From NCBI GenBank assembly GCA_963803295.1, contig CAWDMC010000009.1, forward strand, positions 715,793 to 779,792: DNA of 64,000 nucleotides, in the 5' to 3' direction. The notes below the pieces were generated by a model that saw only the letters and a list, made by a program, of their open reading frames with translations, was not told where the DNA came from and did no database searches. Shown here piece by piece: positions 8,318 through 17,461 of this stretch (position 1 is its first letter; the number at the start of each line of letters is the position of its first letter). The stretch comes from CAWDMC01 sp963803295. GTDB lineage: Bacteria; Acidobacteriota; Terriglobia; UBA7540. The position numbers and the translations under genes are program-made.

Positions 8318-9595
8318 ATGGCCACGCAACCTGAGTTTGCCGTGATCGCCCCCCGGCGCATGCACGAGATGCAGGCCCGCCTGGAGGAGTTAGAAGAAAT
8401 CCTCCGAGCTATCCACCATGGGGAGGTAGATGCGGTAGTTGTGTCCGGACCCCAGGGCGACCGTGTTTTTACACTTCAAGGTGCTGAGCACCCGTACCGC
8501 GTGATGGTCGAAACCATCAATGAAGGCACGGCCAGTTTGACATCAAACGGATTAGTCCTTTACGCCAACCGCCGTTTTAGTGAAATGGTCAGCATCCCGC
8601 TCGAACAATTGATTGGCTCGAGGCTGCACGACGTTGTAGAGACCTCGCAACACACCGCTCTGGATGAACTGTTAAAGTGTGCTCAAGAGGCTCCTCAAAA
8701 AGAAGAGTTTTACCTCCTGGTCACCGAAGGGAAACCTTTTCCGGCGTACCTTTCCCTGAGTCCGCTTGAGGGAGCCGATTTTCAGGGAATCTGCATGATC
8801 GCAACCGATTTAACCGAGCAAAAAAGCCGGCAAGAAGAGCTGGCGAAGATAAATGACATCCTAAAGGCCGAGATTGCCGAAAGAGAACGGGTGGAGAGTG
8901 CCCTTCGGCAGCTCTCGGGGCGTCTTCTTAGCCTACAGGACGAGGAGCGTCGACGTATCGCCCGAGACCTGCACGACAGCACCGCCCAGACCCTCAGCGC
9001 CCTGGCGCTGAATCTTGCCAGCATCCAAAGTCAAAAGGACATGCAGGGAGATCCCCGCACGCTGGAGTTACTGGCAAGGAGCTTGGCCTTGGCCGAGCGG
9101 GCCTCAGAGGAAATCCGTAATTTGTCTCACCTATTACATCCGCCCCTCTTGGACCAGGTAGGATTGATCGCCGCTATCGAGTGGCACTCCATGCGCGTAA
9201 GGGAAGCGAGCGGAATTGAAATCAACTTGGATCTGCCTGTTGACTTGAAACGGCTCCCTGAGGACATCGAGATCGCTCTGTTCCGGATTCTCCAGGAAAG
9301 CCTGGAGAATGTCAGGCGCCACTCGGGTAGCCCGGCTGCCAGAGTTTCTCTGATTCGGCACGAAGAGGAAATTGTACTGGAGGTAAAGGACCAGGGTCAC
9401 GGAGCGTCACCTGGAGTTCTGACCAATGCCGGTCAGAATGTCGCCCGGGTGGGAGTGGGAGTGGCTGGAATGCGGGAACGGCTACGGCAACTAGGGGGCC
9501 GGTTGGAGATTGAGTCTGGGCACCTCGGGACTACCGTAAGGGCGATCATACCGGTTCGGGAGGCGGGTCACCCCTCCGCATCAAAAGCTCGTTGA
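8318..9595 (+). CDS. PAS-domain sensor histidine kinase (HisKA_3/NarX type)
   Basis: 425 residues, no membrane segments, so a cytoplasmic kinase. A short N-terminal coiled coil (~15-35) is followed by a PAS domain (~65-170), then a HisKA_3 dimerisation helix with ARDLHDSTAQTL (phospho-acceptor His219), and a HATPase_c domain with an N-box (LQESLENVRRHSG) and G-boxes (GVGVAGMRERLRQLGG). ATG 8318 lies 4 bp after the second kaiB, so it belongs to the kai operon. By position it is the likely output or input kinase of the Kai module. No partner response regulator gene is nearby. Confidence 0.9.
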   Translation: MATQPEFAVIAPRRMHEMQARLEELEEILRAIHHGEVDAVVVSGPQGDRVFTLQGAEHPYRVMVETINEGTASLTSNGLVLYANRRFSEMVSIPLEQLIGSRLHDVVETSQHTALDELLKCAQEAPQKEEFYLLVTEGKPFPAYLSLSPLEGADFQGICMIATDLTEQKSRQEELAKINDILKAEIAERERVESALRQLSGRLLSLQDEERRRIARDLHDSTAQTLSALALNLASIQSQKDMQGDPRTLELLARSLALAERASEEIRNLSHLLHPPLLDQVGLIAAIEWHSMRVREASGIEINLDLPVDLKRLPEDIEIALFRILQESLENVRRHSGSPAARVSLIRHEEEIVLEVKDQGHGASPGVLTNAGQNVARVGVGVAGMRERLRQLGGRLEIESGHLGTTVRAIIPVREAGHPSASKAR

Positions 9596-9735
9596 GCGCA
9601 AAACAACAAGCGCCTAGCCTAGGAAGGTTAAGCCGGCTGCAGAAAAAACGCCAGCTCGTACCCGCGAAGACCCCAGTTCCGCCGTCATTCGTTGTTCAGC
9701 ATGTAAGTTATTCATTGTTAATCATTTATTGACGG

Positions 9736-9764
9736 ATAATTATGCCCTTGTGAGGCATAATTAT
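9736..9764. promoter_or_regulatory. 11-bp perfect inverted repeat upstream of udgX
   Basis: ATAATTATGCC (9736-9746) and GGCATAATTAT (9754-9764) form a perfect dyad with a 7-bp centre, ending 13 bp before the udgX GTG start. It sits in an AT-rich stretch within a GC-rich region. A transcription-factor operator or an RNA hairpin over the ribosome site are both possible. It does not match the LexA consensus I know. Confidence 0.5.
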
Positions 9765-9777
9765 AGCGGGTAGAGAA

Positions 9778-10413
9778 GTGCGCAAGAACGAGCCCAGGTC
9801 GGCTGTCCTATTCATTCCTCCAGATCCTTCCTTGCCGAGCCTTCGAGCGGCTGCGGCAGACTGTAAAGGATGCGATCTGTGGAAGCGCGGTACGCAGACT
9901 GTTTTCGGCGACGGTCCACCGGGCGCGAAGATCATGTTTGTCGGCGAACAGCCCGGTAATGATGAGGACCTTCAGGGCAAACCTTTCGTCGGACCCGCAG
10001 GCAAGCTCCTGGACAAGGTGCTGGAAGAAGTGCATATCAATCGCGCGGATGTGTACGTGACTAATGTCGTCAAGCACTTCAGGTGGGTGCGACAGGGGAA
10101 GCGCCGGATTCACGAAAAACCCAGAATGTCGGAAATAGCAGCCTGCAAGCCTTGGCTGGATAGCGAGATCGCCATAGTTAAGCCACGGGCGATAGTTTGT
10201 TTGGGGGCTACCGCCGCCCAGGTGCTTTTGGGTAAGGACTTCCGGGTGAGCAAGCAGCACGGGGAGTTCATCGAATCGCCGCTTGCGCCGTTGGTCATGG
10301 CGACGGTGCATCCATCGTCCATTCTCCGGGCTCCTGACGATGAGACCCGCCGGCTGGAGCGGGCGCGTTTCTCAGACGATCTCAAAAAGCTGTGGGCGGC
10401 TCTTAAGGCCTGA
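9778..10413 (+). CDS. udgX: UdgX-type uracil-DNA glycosylase
   Basis: 211 residues of the uracil-DNA glycosylase superfamily. Motif GEQPGNDEDLQGKPFVGPAG is present, plus the HPSSILR motif late in the protein. The insertion KRRIHEKP (His112) is the signature R-loop of UdgX, in which the histidine forms a covalent bond with the DNA after uracil removal. Four cysteine ligands for the [4Fe-4S] cluster (including CKGCDLW near residue 30) fit family 4/UdgX. Start GTG 9778, with only a weak AGAGAAG site. It is monocistronic, behind a palindromic sequence. The assignment is secure from the R-loop motif. Confidence 0.92.
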   Translation: MRKNEPRSAVLFIPPDPSLPSLRAAAADCKGCDLWKRGTQTVFGDGPPGAKIMFVGEQPGNDEDLQGKPFVGPAGKLLDKVLEEVHINRADVYVTNVVKHFRWVRQGKRRIHEKPRMSEIAACKPWLDSEIAIVKPRAIVCLGATAAQVLLGKDFRVSKQHGEFIESPLAPLVMATVHPSSILRAPDDETRRLERARFSDDLKKLWAALKA

Positions 10414-10491
10414 GCTATTTCGCAGATCAGGCTTGCTTCCGGCGGTTAAAATGACTAGTCGTACTGCCATGACCTTTTTGGAAGAGGCAAG

Positions 10492-10745
10492 TTGCGAACA
10501 CGCACCTGGACCGTCGCCGAGGCGAAGGCGAAATTTAGCGAGCTGATCGTTCGCGTGCAGTCCGGCGGACCTCAGACGATCACCCGGCATGGCCGCACGG
10601 CCGTGGTGATGGTGGCGGCGGAGGAGTGGGAGCGGAAAACGAAGCGCACGGGCAACCTCGCCGAATTTTTCGCGGCGTCCCCGCTGCGAGGGTCCGGACT
10701 TAGCTTAGGCGGGTCAGGGATCGTCCGCGTAGGGCCGACCTATGA
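10492..10745 (+). pseudogene. Phd/YefM-type antitoxin, frameshifted
   Basis: TTG 10492 starts TWTVAEAKAKFSELIVRVQS...ITRHGRTAVVMVAAEEWE, a Phd/YefM DNA-binding antitoxin domain. After GSGLSL (about 10708) the open frame loses its homology. In the +2 frame the expected tail RVRDRPRRADL appears and stops at 10743-10745, overlapping the toxin ATG (10742) as ATGA. That overlap is the usual Phd-VapC arrangement, so a single-base indel near 10708 explains the break. As sequenced, the open frame runs to 10887 with a meaningless tail. Confidence 0.75.
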
Positions 10746-11165
10746 GCTTCCTTCTCGATACCGATGTCGTCTCGGAGTGGGTGAAATCGCGGCCCAATTT
10801 CGGAGCCGTCACCTGGTTGGCGGAAGTCGACGAAGATCGCGTGTTCATGAGTGTCGTTACGCTGGCCGAGCTGCGTTATGGCATTGACTGGATACCTGAA
10901 GGTAAGCGCCGGCGCCGGCTCGAGGCGTGGTTACGTGACGAACCGCCCGTGCGTTTTGAGGGACGGGTCCTGACGGTTGCAAGCGCTGTCGCTGATGCTT
11001 GAGGCCAAGATCGCGGCCCGCCGTGAGGCCGAAGGCCGGACTATCGGCGCCCTTACATTCATTGCAACAACGGCCAAGATGCAAGGTCTCACCCTTGTCA
11101 CCCGGAACATGTCGCATTTCGAGTCCTCGGTCAGGGCGATAGTGAATCCTAGGATTGAGGACTAG
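10742..11165 (+). pseudogene. VapC-type PIN-domain toxin, frameshifted
   Basis: The N-terminal half is a good PIN-domain RNase (FLLDTDVVSEW, VVTLAELRYG) and stops at 11002 after ASAVADA. The C-terminal half continues in another frame (AKIAARREAEGRTIGALTF..., GLTLVTRNMSHFESS) to 11165. Besides the frameshift near 10995, two later catalytic aspartates are missing: the family's GAMDAFIAA segment reads GALTFIATT, and TRN..DF reads TRNMSHF. The first Asp and the Glu remain. Together with the broken antitoxin, this is a decayed type II module. Confidence 0.75.
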
Positions 11166-11417
11166 GATTGATGACTAGCTAGCTAGTCGAACTAGCCTAA
11201 CGGAGTTAAAATCCTCGGTCATCAGGGATAACTGCTTCTCGCAGGAATCGTAGGCGCGGTTGTCGTCTACTCCCGAGAGGAATACACTTCTCCCATGCAA
11301 CGTTCGACCCTTGCTATCATCGTAGAGGGCACCGGGGAAGTATCTCGTCGCCTGCCCGGCGCTCCAAGTTTGTTACGACCAGGGCAACAGCTAGAACCGG
11401 GAGGAATCAGGAATCCT

Positions 11418-13130
11418 ATGACAAAAACCGGAGCACAAATTCTTTGGGAATGCCTGGAACGCGAGGGCGTGAAGCACGTCTTTGGTTATCCCGGAGGCGC
11501 GATCCTGCCGGCTTATGACGCCCTGAAGCACAGCAAGATTCATCACGTGTTGGTGCGTCACGAACAAGGCGCCACTCACATGGCCGACGGCTATGCACGC
11601 GCCAGCGGCGAGGTGGGAGTCGCCATCGCAACCTCGGGTCCGGGAGCCACCAACATGGTCACAGGTATCGCCACGGCCATGATGGATTCCTCTCCGGTCG
11701 TCTGCATTACCGGCCAAGTCGGCAGTAAACTGATCGGCTCTGACGCCTTTCAGGAGACGGACATTACCGGTATCACGCTTCCCATCACGAAGCACAATTG
11801 CCTGGTGACCCGGGCCGACGAAGTAGCTCGAACCCTCCGCGAGGCTTTTTACGTCGCCCGCTCGGGACGTCCGGGCCCGGTCCTGGTTGACATCACGAAA
11901 GACGCCCAGCAGGGCTCGTGCGAGTTCGACTGGGAAGCCGCTAAACCTCAGTTACCGGGCTACCGTCCTGACCTGTCACCCGCTCCCAAGGAATACGAAC
12001 AAGCACTGGACCTAATCCATAAGGCGAAGCGCCCTCTGATCCTCGCCGGCCACGGCGTCCTGGTCTCAGGCGCAATGCACGAAGTTCGCGAGCTGGCCGA
12101 GCGTGCCGGAATCCCAGTAGCACTCACCTTGCTGGGTCTTGGCGCCTTTCCCGCCTCGCATCCGCTGAACCTTGGCATGATGGGGATGCATGGCGAAGCT
12201 TGGGTTAACCACACGATTCAGGAGGCCGACTTACTGCTGGCGCTGGGCATGCGCTTCGACGACCGGGTAACGGGCAACTTGAAGACCTACGCCCCCAACG
12301 CCAAGAAGATCCACGTCGAGATTGATCCTGCCGAAATCAACAAGATCATCAAGGTGGATGTAGCTCTCGTTGGTGACCTGCGCGGGGTCCTCCGCGAGGT
12401 GCTGCCTCACGTCGAGCGGATCGATCGTAACGAGTGGCTGGACTTCATTGACGGGCTGAAAGGCGATTCTGCCGTGCGAGACATCCAGAATCTTCCCGAC
12501 AGTGGGCACCTATACGCTGCACACGTGATTAATGATCTGTGGCGGGAAACTCTGGGCGGCAACACGATCGTGGTGACCGATGTGGGCCAGCACCAGATGT
12601 GGGAGGCGCAATACTACAAACACGAAGAACCACGTTCTCTGATAACCTCAGGGGGTCTCGGGACCATGGGGTTCGCCTTACCAGCGGCAATCGGAGTGAA
12701 GGTCGCACGCCCGGAGGCAGAGGTGTGGGTAGTGGTAGGCGACGGCGGGTTCCAAATGACCTTGTGCGAACTGGCCACGATAGTACAGGAAGAGTTGAAG
12801 ATCCATATAGCCGTCATCAACAACGGCTACCTGGGAATGGTACGCCAATGGCAGGAGTTCTTCTATGAACGTAACTACCAGGCAACCCCCCTTGTCAACC
12901 CCAATTTTGCAAGATTGGCGGAAGCTTATGGGATCCGTGCCACCGTCGTCACCGAACGGGCACAGGTCATACCCGCTGTACAATCCGCGCGCAGCCACCA
13001 TGGTCCGGTACTGATCGATTTTCAGGTCGAGCAGGAAGATACGGTCTACCCCATGGTTGCCGCGGGCGCTTCTTTGGGCGAGATGATCCGGCGGCCCGGC
13101 CCTATCGTGGAAACGGCCGAGGATGAGTAA
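11418..13130 (+). CDS. ilvB: Acetolactate synthase, large (catalytic) subunit
   Basis: 570 residues from ATG 11418. The open frame extends upstream to 11295, but that part has no family similarity. N-terminal TPP domain: HEQGATHMADGYARASG, with the catalytic glutamate, and TSGPGATNMVTGIATA. C-terminal TPP-binding domain: GDGGFQMTLCELAT...NNGYLGMVRQWQ. The enzyme condenses two pyruvates (or pyruvate plus 2-oxobutyrate), the first committed step of valine, leucine and isoleucine synthesis, using TPP, FAD and Mg2+. The regulatory subunit follows after 123 bp. The 252 bp upstream contain no obvious attenuator peptide rich in branched-chain codons. Confidence 0.95.
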   Translation: MTKTGAQILWECLEREGVKHVFGYPGGAILPAYDALKHSKIHHVLVRHEQGATHMADGYARASGEVGVAIATSGPGATNMVTGIATAMMDSSPVVCITGQVGSKLIGSDAFQETDITGITLPITKHNCLVTRADEVARTLREAFYVARSGRPGPVLVDITKDAQQGSCEFDWEAAKPQLPGYRPDLSPAPKEYEQALDLIHKAKRPLILAGHGVLVSGAMHEVRELAERAGIPVALTLLGLGAFPASHPLNLGMMGMHGEAWVNHTIQEADLLLALGMRFDDRVTGNLKTYAPNAKKIHVEIDPAEINKIIKVDVALVGDLRGVLREVLPHVERIDRNEWLDFIDGLKGDSAVRDIQNLPDSGHLYAAHVINDLWRETLGGNTIVVTDVGQHQMWEAQYYKHEEPRSLITSGGLGTMGFALPAAIGVKVARPEAEVWVVVGDGGFQMTLCELATIVQEELKIHIAVINNGYLGMVRQWQEFFYERNYQATPLVNPNFARLAEAYGIRATVVTERAQVIPAVQSARSHHGPVLIDFQVEQEDTVYPMVAAGASLGEMIRRPGPIVETAEDE

Positions 13131-13133
13131 ATC

Positions 13134-13236
13134 GTGAGAATCGAAAATCGAAAATCGAAACTGGAAATTCGACATTCAACACGGTGAACGCCCAGTTCCG
13201 AGTTCCCCGTTTCGAATTTCGACTTTCGAGTTTCAC
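13134..13236. repeat. Imperfect inverted repeat of GAAANTCGA units between ilvB and ilvH
   Basis: The left arm begins GTGAGAATCGAAAATCGAAA (13134) and repeats the unit ATCGAAA; the right arm, read on the minus strand from 13236, begins GTGAAACTCGAAAGTCGAAA. The two arms pair over roughly 38 positions with about 10 mismatches. It would form a long hairpin in the intergenic RNA. It may be a dispersed repeat of this genome or a processing or terminator element. Confidence 0.6.
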
Positions 13237-13253
13237 TATTGGATTTCAAGCCT

Positions 13254-13805
13254 ATGATGAACACATTCGTAGTTCACGTTGAAAACAAGCCCGGAGTGCT
13301 CACCCGGGTAGCATCTTTATTTCGCCGCCGCGCCTTTAACATCGACTCGCTCACCGTTGGACGCACGGAAAGGCCGGACGTCTCGCGGATGACGATTACC
13401 GTAGACGCCGACAGCGATCAGGCCCGCCGCATCGAGGCTACACTCTACAAGCTCGTGAACGTTCTGCTGGTGGAAAACATCACTGCGGAGCCGGCGATCG
13501 TCCGCGACCTGGCCATGATCAAGGTAGCCGCCACGCACGAAACCCGCTCACACGTACTGGGCTTGGCAAGTGTGTTTCGCGCTCGCGTGATTGACGTTGC
13601 GCCCGAATCACTAACGATCGAAATCACGGGCGCCGAAGACAAGATCGACGGGTTACTCGACGTGCTTCGTCCGTATGGCGTCCTGGAGATGGTGCGCACT
13701 GGTATCGTCGCCATGCGACGCGGGAACAAGTCAGCCAGCGCGGTTTCCGTAACTCATCCGCTGTCCGCGCTGGCAACGGACGATGATGTTTCGTACTCGG
13801 TCTAG
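13254..13805 (+). CDS. ilvH: Acetolactate synthase, small (regulatory) subunit
   Basis: 183 residues from ATG 13254 (ATG 13257 and TTG 13239 are alternatives; no strong ribosome site). The N-terminal ACT domain, NTFVVHVENKPGVLTRVASLF...RRRAFNIDSLTVG, is the valine-sensing domain of IlvH/IlvN. A second ACT-like C-terminal domain follows (ARVIDVAPESLTIEITGAED...). It activates the large subunit and confers feedback inhibition by valine. It forms an operon with ilvB, separated by the inverted repeat. Confidence 0.93.
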   Translation: MMNTFVVHVENKPGVLTRVASLFRRRAFNIDSLTVGRTERPDVSRMTITVDADSDQARRIEATLYKLVNVLLVENITAEPAIVRDLAMIKVAATHETRSHVLGLASVFRARVIDVAPESLTIEITGAEDKIDGLLDVLRPYGVLEMVRTGIVAMRRGNKSASAVSVTHPLSALATDDDVSYSV

Positions 13806-14388
13806 CACCACTTGATCGAATCCATTCAGCCGCCGGCCCAGACGTCTCATCCACTACGTCGTGCCCCCTATAGTGCCTCTACACGCACGGCGTTTCCCTC
13901 AAGGCAATCGTCGCTCTTCATAGTTCCGTGCTTAAGGGTATTTTCTCGACAAGTCGATACTAGATGATGGCTCTTAGTATAGTACCCACATAATTACCCC
14001 TAAAATAAACGACTGGTGTGATCGGCGTCACTGACACAGATACTAACCGATACTAATGTTGATGCGTCGACACAAGTCAGCGAGGTCTCTGTGAGACAGG
14101 CAGCATTTGGCCCCACGGCTCATAGACTAATAACTACCGGGAGTGGGATTTCCGCCCGCAGCGATCTCGTGCCTCGGTTCGATTCCGGCGATTCGATCAT
14201 CGGTCTTTCTACGCCCTCCCTTCCTGCACTCTCCGCTCAACCTCTTCATAGGGCGTGCGATCCCAAAAGTATCCAGGAGCCGCTCGCGGGGCCTGTGTGC
14301 GACACGACGACAGGGTTCGACCAGTACAACCATAACTTGACGATTTAGTGGGTCTGCAGACTCGCAGAAGCTGGAGATGCGACGCGCT
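13806..14388. other. Intergenic region, ~580 bp, no gene recognised
   Basis: Between ilvH and the FeS oxidoreductase. Small open frames here have no family resemblance. An AT-richer part around 13970-14060 contains a short direct repeat (GATACTAACC / GATACTAATG) and could hold the promoter of the downstream electron-transfer genes. Nothing else supportable is seen. Confidence 0.5.
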
Positions 14389-16512
14389 ATGGAAGGTGTA
14401 CATTTGTCTACGCCCCCGACCTATTGGCTGGCACTTGCCCGAGTCCTGTTCTTAGCCATTCATCTTCTGGGCATCGCGTGTTTCTTCTACATCGTCGCTA
14501 GGCGCCTGGTACCGCTCGTACGAGCCGAGCGCGATTCCCGTTTCGATCGGCCATGGCGGCGATTGCAAAGAGTTCTGCAGATCTGGCTGGGGCAGTGGAG
14601 GCACCCGCGATACCTGACCGCCGGAATCATTCACATTGCGATTTTTGCGGGTTTCCTGGTCCTGGCTATTCACACCTTCTCTCTGCTTATCTTTTTCAAT
14701 TCTGAGAGTGTGGTTCTGCCCGGCTTGTTGGGAAAACTTGGTGAGGTATACGACGTTCTGAAGGATTACGCCGCCACATTCGTTTTTCTGGCTGTCGTGA
14801 TCGCTGCCATTCGGCGGATCGTCTTTAAACCGGCGCGATACGCCGTTCCGTCCAGGTACGGCAATGGTCATCCGGTTGATGCGATTGTTCTCTTAGGGCT
14901 AATCGGACTGCTCATGCTGGCCGACAGCCTGGTGGAAGCGAGTGAGGCGGCAATTCACTCACAGCAAGGCCAAACCGCCGGGGCGCTGGCCGTGCTATCA
15001 CTACCCTGGATCTTGAAAAATGCTCTCATTTCCACTCCGCTCCTGGCACTTGGCAAGCTCCGCCTCGAATCCTGTCTTGGACATGAAGTCGCCTTTTACT
15101 TCCTGATGTGCTACCGGCCCTTCGGCATTCAGTTCCATGTGATCACCTCTATATTCAACGTATACTTCGCAAAACTCGATAAGGGAACGCTGAAGCCGGT
15201 AAGGTGGGGTGTTAGCGACGAGCACCTGGATCAGGTGAAGTACCTGGGCGTGAAGACATTCGAAGACTTCACCTGGAAGCACATGCTCGATTTCTACTCC
15301 TGCGCCGACTGCGGGCGGTGCTCAGATAACTGCCCGGCCAACACGGCAGGCAGGCCGTTGTCGCCGCGCTTCATCACCATCAAGGCCAGGGACTACAGTT
15401 TCCAGCATTATCCGGTCCTGGGCAGCGCGAATAACAGCAAGCCCTTGATGGGCAGCCTTTATTCGGAGGATGAGATCTGGTCCTGCACTACCTGTGGCGC
15501 CTGTGAAGAGGAATGCCCGCTATTGATTGAGTATATCGACAAGATCATCGATTTGCGGCGGGGCATGATTGACGACGGCAACGTGCCGCAGTCGCTGCAG
15601 AAGCCTTTGAAGGCGCTTGAGAGCCGCGGCAACCCCTACGGCAAAATGGAAAAGAAAAAGGCCGATTGGGCCAAGGCCAAAGAGTTCCAGGAAAGCTGCA
15701 AGGTGAAGGTGCTGGACGGGAAAAACGGGAACCTTGGCGCGGACACGTTGTACTTTGTCGACAGCATTACCTCCTACGATGACCGGATGCAGTCGATTGG
15801 GCGCGCCACCGCCAGGATTCTCAACCACGTCGGCGAGGATTTCGGCATTCTGGGCGCTGCTGAGAAAGACAGCGGTCATGAAGTCCGCCGGTTCGGCGAA
15901 GAGACACTCTTCATGGCCCTGCGGGATCACAACGTGGAGGCCATCAAAGCATCCGGAGTGAAGCGGATTGTTACGGCTGACCCGCACGCCTATAATGCGC
16001 TGAAACACGACTACAAGGATGTCCCGCCGGTCGAGCACATCAGCCAGGTGATCGCCCGCGAAGTGAAAACCGGCAAGATCAGACTTAATCAGGTCGAAAA
16101 CAAGGAAGACGTCTACACCTACCACGATCCCTGTTATCTCGGGCGGCATAACCAGGTTTACGACGATCCGCGCGAAGTGCTCGACGCCATTCCCGGCCTC
16201 AAACGCGTCGAGATGAGCCGGTCCCGCGACCGCTCCTTCTGTTGTGGCGGCGGCGGACTCATGCTGTTTTACGAACCGAAAGAGGACCAGCGGATGGGTG
16301 TTCTGAGAGTCAAGATGGCGGCGGACGCCGGCGCCACCGTCATGGTTACGGCCTGCCCGTTCTGCATGGTGAATATCGAGGACGCAATCAAGGTTGCTGG
16401 CCTCGAGGGCAAGATGACTGCTATCGATCTGGCCGAACTGGTTGACAAACAGATCACGCGCGATGGGCTGCGGCAGGAAGCGCAGCTTGTGGAGGCGGGC
16501 AAATGCACGTAA
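14389..16512 (+). CDS. Membrane FeS oxidoreductase, ETF:(methyl)menaquinone oxidoreductase-like
   Basis: About 707 residues. The N-terminal ~240 residues hold five hydrophobic segments (e.g. LFLAIHLLGIACFFYIVA, AFYFLMCYRPFG region nearby), resembling NarI/HdrE-type quinone-interacting membrane domains. Two ferredoxin cluster motifs follow (CADCGRCSDNCP, CTTCGACEEECP), then two CCG domains (YHDPCYLGRHN...FCCGGGG and TACPFCMVN). This architecture matches the membrane FeS proteins proposed to pass electrons from ETF to menaquinone. etfB and etfA directly downstream support that role. ATG 14389 has GGAGA 11 bp upstream; ATG 14377, which overlaps that motif, is the alternative. Confidence 0.85.
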   Translation: MEGVHLSTPPTYWLALARVLFLAIHLLGIACFFYIVARRLVPLVRAERDSRFDRPWRRLQRVLQIWLGQWRHPRYLTAGIIHIAIFAGFLVLAIHTFSLLIFFNSESVVLPGLLGKLGEVYDVLKDYAATFVFLAVVIAAIRRIVFKPARYAVPSRYGNGHPVDAIVLLGLIGLLMLADSLVEASEAAIHSQQGQTAGALAVLSLPWILKNALISTPLLALGKLRLESCLGHEVAFYFLMCYRPFGIQFHVITSIFNVYFAKLDKGTLKPVRWGVSDEHLDQVKYLGVKTFEDFTWKHMLDFYSCADCGRCSDNCPANTAGRPLSPRFITIKARDYSFQHYPVLGSANNSKPLMGSLYSEDEIWSCTTCGACEEECPLLIEYIDKIIDLRRGMIDDGNVPQSLQKPLKALESRGNPYGKMEKKKADWAKAKEFQESCKVKVLDGKNGNLGADTLYFVDSITSYDDRMQSIGRATARILNHVGEDFGILGAAEKDSGHEVRRFGEETLFMALRDHNVEAIKASGVKRIVTADPHAYNALKHDYKDVPPVEHISQVIAREVKTGKIRLNQVENKEDVYTYHDPCYLGRHNQVYDDPREVLDAIPGLKRVEMSRSRDRSFCCGGGGLMLFYEPKEDQRMGVLRVKMAADAGATVMVTACPFCMVNIEDAIKVAGLEGKMTAIDLAELVDKQITRDGLRQEAQLVEAGKCT

Positions 16513-16669
16513 AAACAAGAGCGTGGTTCCAAACGCTGGCGCAGGCTTCAAGGCTTGCTCCGCCACCCGGCCCGCTCCGACTGAAAGGCGCCGGCAGCGC
16601 CACTCTCTCTTGCGAGGGGAGAGGGCGTAACAGTTACCGCGCCCCACACAACAGTCAAGGAGAGTAAAC

Positions 16670-17461
16670 GTGGAGATTCTAGTTTGCGCAAAGCGAGTAC
16701 CCGATACGTCGGAAAACGAGATTCAACTGAATAGTGCGGGTAACGATATCGAATCCGACGATCTGGTCTACTCGATCAACGAGCCCGACAACTACGCCGT
16801 GGAAGAGGCCCTCCAAATCGTGGCGAAGACCGGCGGCAATGTGACGGTCGCGACCGTCGGCAGCGAAGACGATGAGGAGATCCTGCGCCGCGAAATGGCA
16901 ATGGGCGCCCAGAACGGCGTGTTGATTTCGGACGACGCCTTCAGCGGATCGGATGGCAAAGGCATTGCCACAATTCTGAAAGCGTTTGTCCAGAAGGCTC
17001 ATTACGATTTGATCTTGACCGGCGTTCAGGCTGACGACGGCGCCGCCCAGGTCGGCGGAATGCTCGCCGCCATGCTTGACTATCCGTTCGCGTCGTTGGT
17101 CGATTCCATTGAAGTGTTGGACGGCGGAAAACTCAAGATCAGCCGGGAGATTGCGGGCGGCAACAGAGAAATGAATGAGATTGATCTACCCTGCGTGCTC
17201 TCGATCCAGACCGGCATCAACGAGCCACGTTACGTCGGGATGCGCGGCATCCGCCAGGTGGCTTCTCGCGAAATTCCTACCCCTGGCGCGTCAGAATTGG
17301 GCATCGACGCCGGCACGATCGGAAAAGCTGCGGCCAAAGTTAAGCAGGTAGACTATTTTGTGCCAGCCCTAGGTAGGGGAGCCGAGATCCTCGAGGGGAG
17401 CAACGAAGAGGTTATCGGTAAGCTAATTGAATTGTTAAAGGCAAAAGGAGGGTTGAAATAA
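16670..17461 (+). CDS. etfB: Electron transfer flavoprotein, beta subunit
   Basis: 263 residues. ILVCAKRVPDTSE at the N-terminus, ADDGAAQVGGMLAAML near the nucleotide loop and a CVLSIQTGINEPRYVGMRGI segment are typical of EtfB/FixA. It binds AMP and, with EtfA, forms the heterodimer that accepts electrons from acyl-CoA dehydrogenases. GTG 16670 follows AAGGAGA. It ends in an overlap with the etfA ATG (17461). Confidence 0.95.
   Translation: MEILVCAKRVPDTSENEIQLNSAGNDIESDDLVYSINEPDNYAVEEALQIVAKTGGNVTVATVGSEDDEEILRREMAMGAQNGVLISDDAFSGSDGKGIATILKAFVQKAHYDLILTGVQADDGAAQVGGMLAAMLDYPFASLVDSIEVLDGGKLKISREIAGGNREMNEIDLPCVLSIQTGINEPRYVGMRGIRQVASREIPTPGASELGIDAGTIGKAAAKVKQVDYFVPALGRGAEILEGSNEEVIGKLIELLKAKGGLK

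Noticed and set aside
11295..11417. N-terminal extension or leader peptide of ilvB
   Set aside because: The 41 extra codons have no similarity to acetolactate synthases and are not rich in Leu/Val/Ile codons; ATG 11418 begins the conserved sequence.
15520..16647. 375-codon minus-strand open frame opposite the FeS oxidoreductase
   Set aside because: Shadow of a well-supported gene whose cluster and CCG motifs are on the plus strand.
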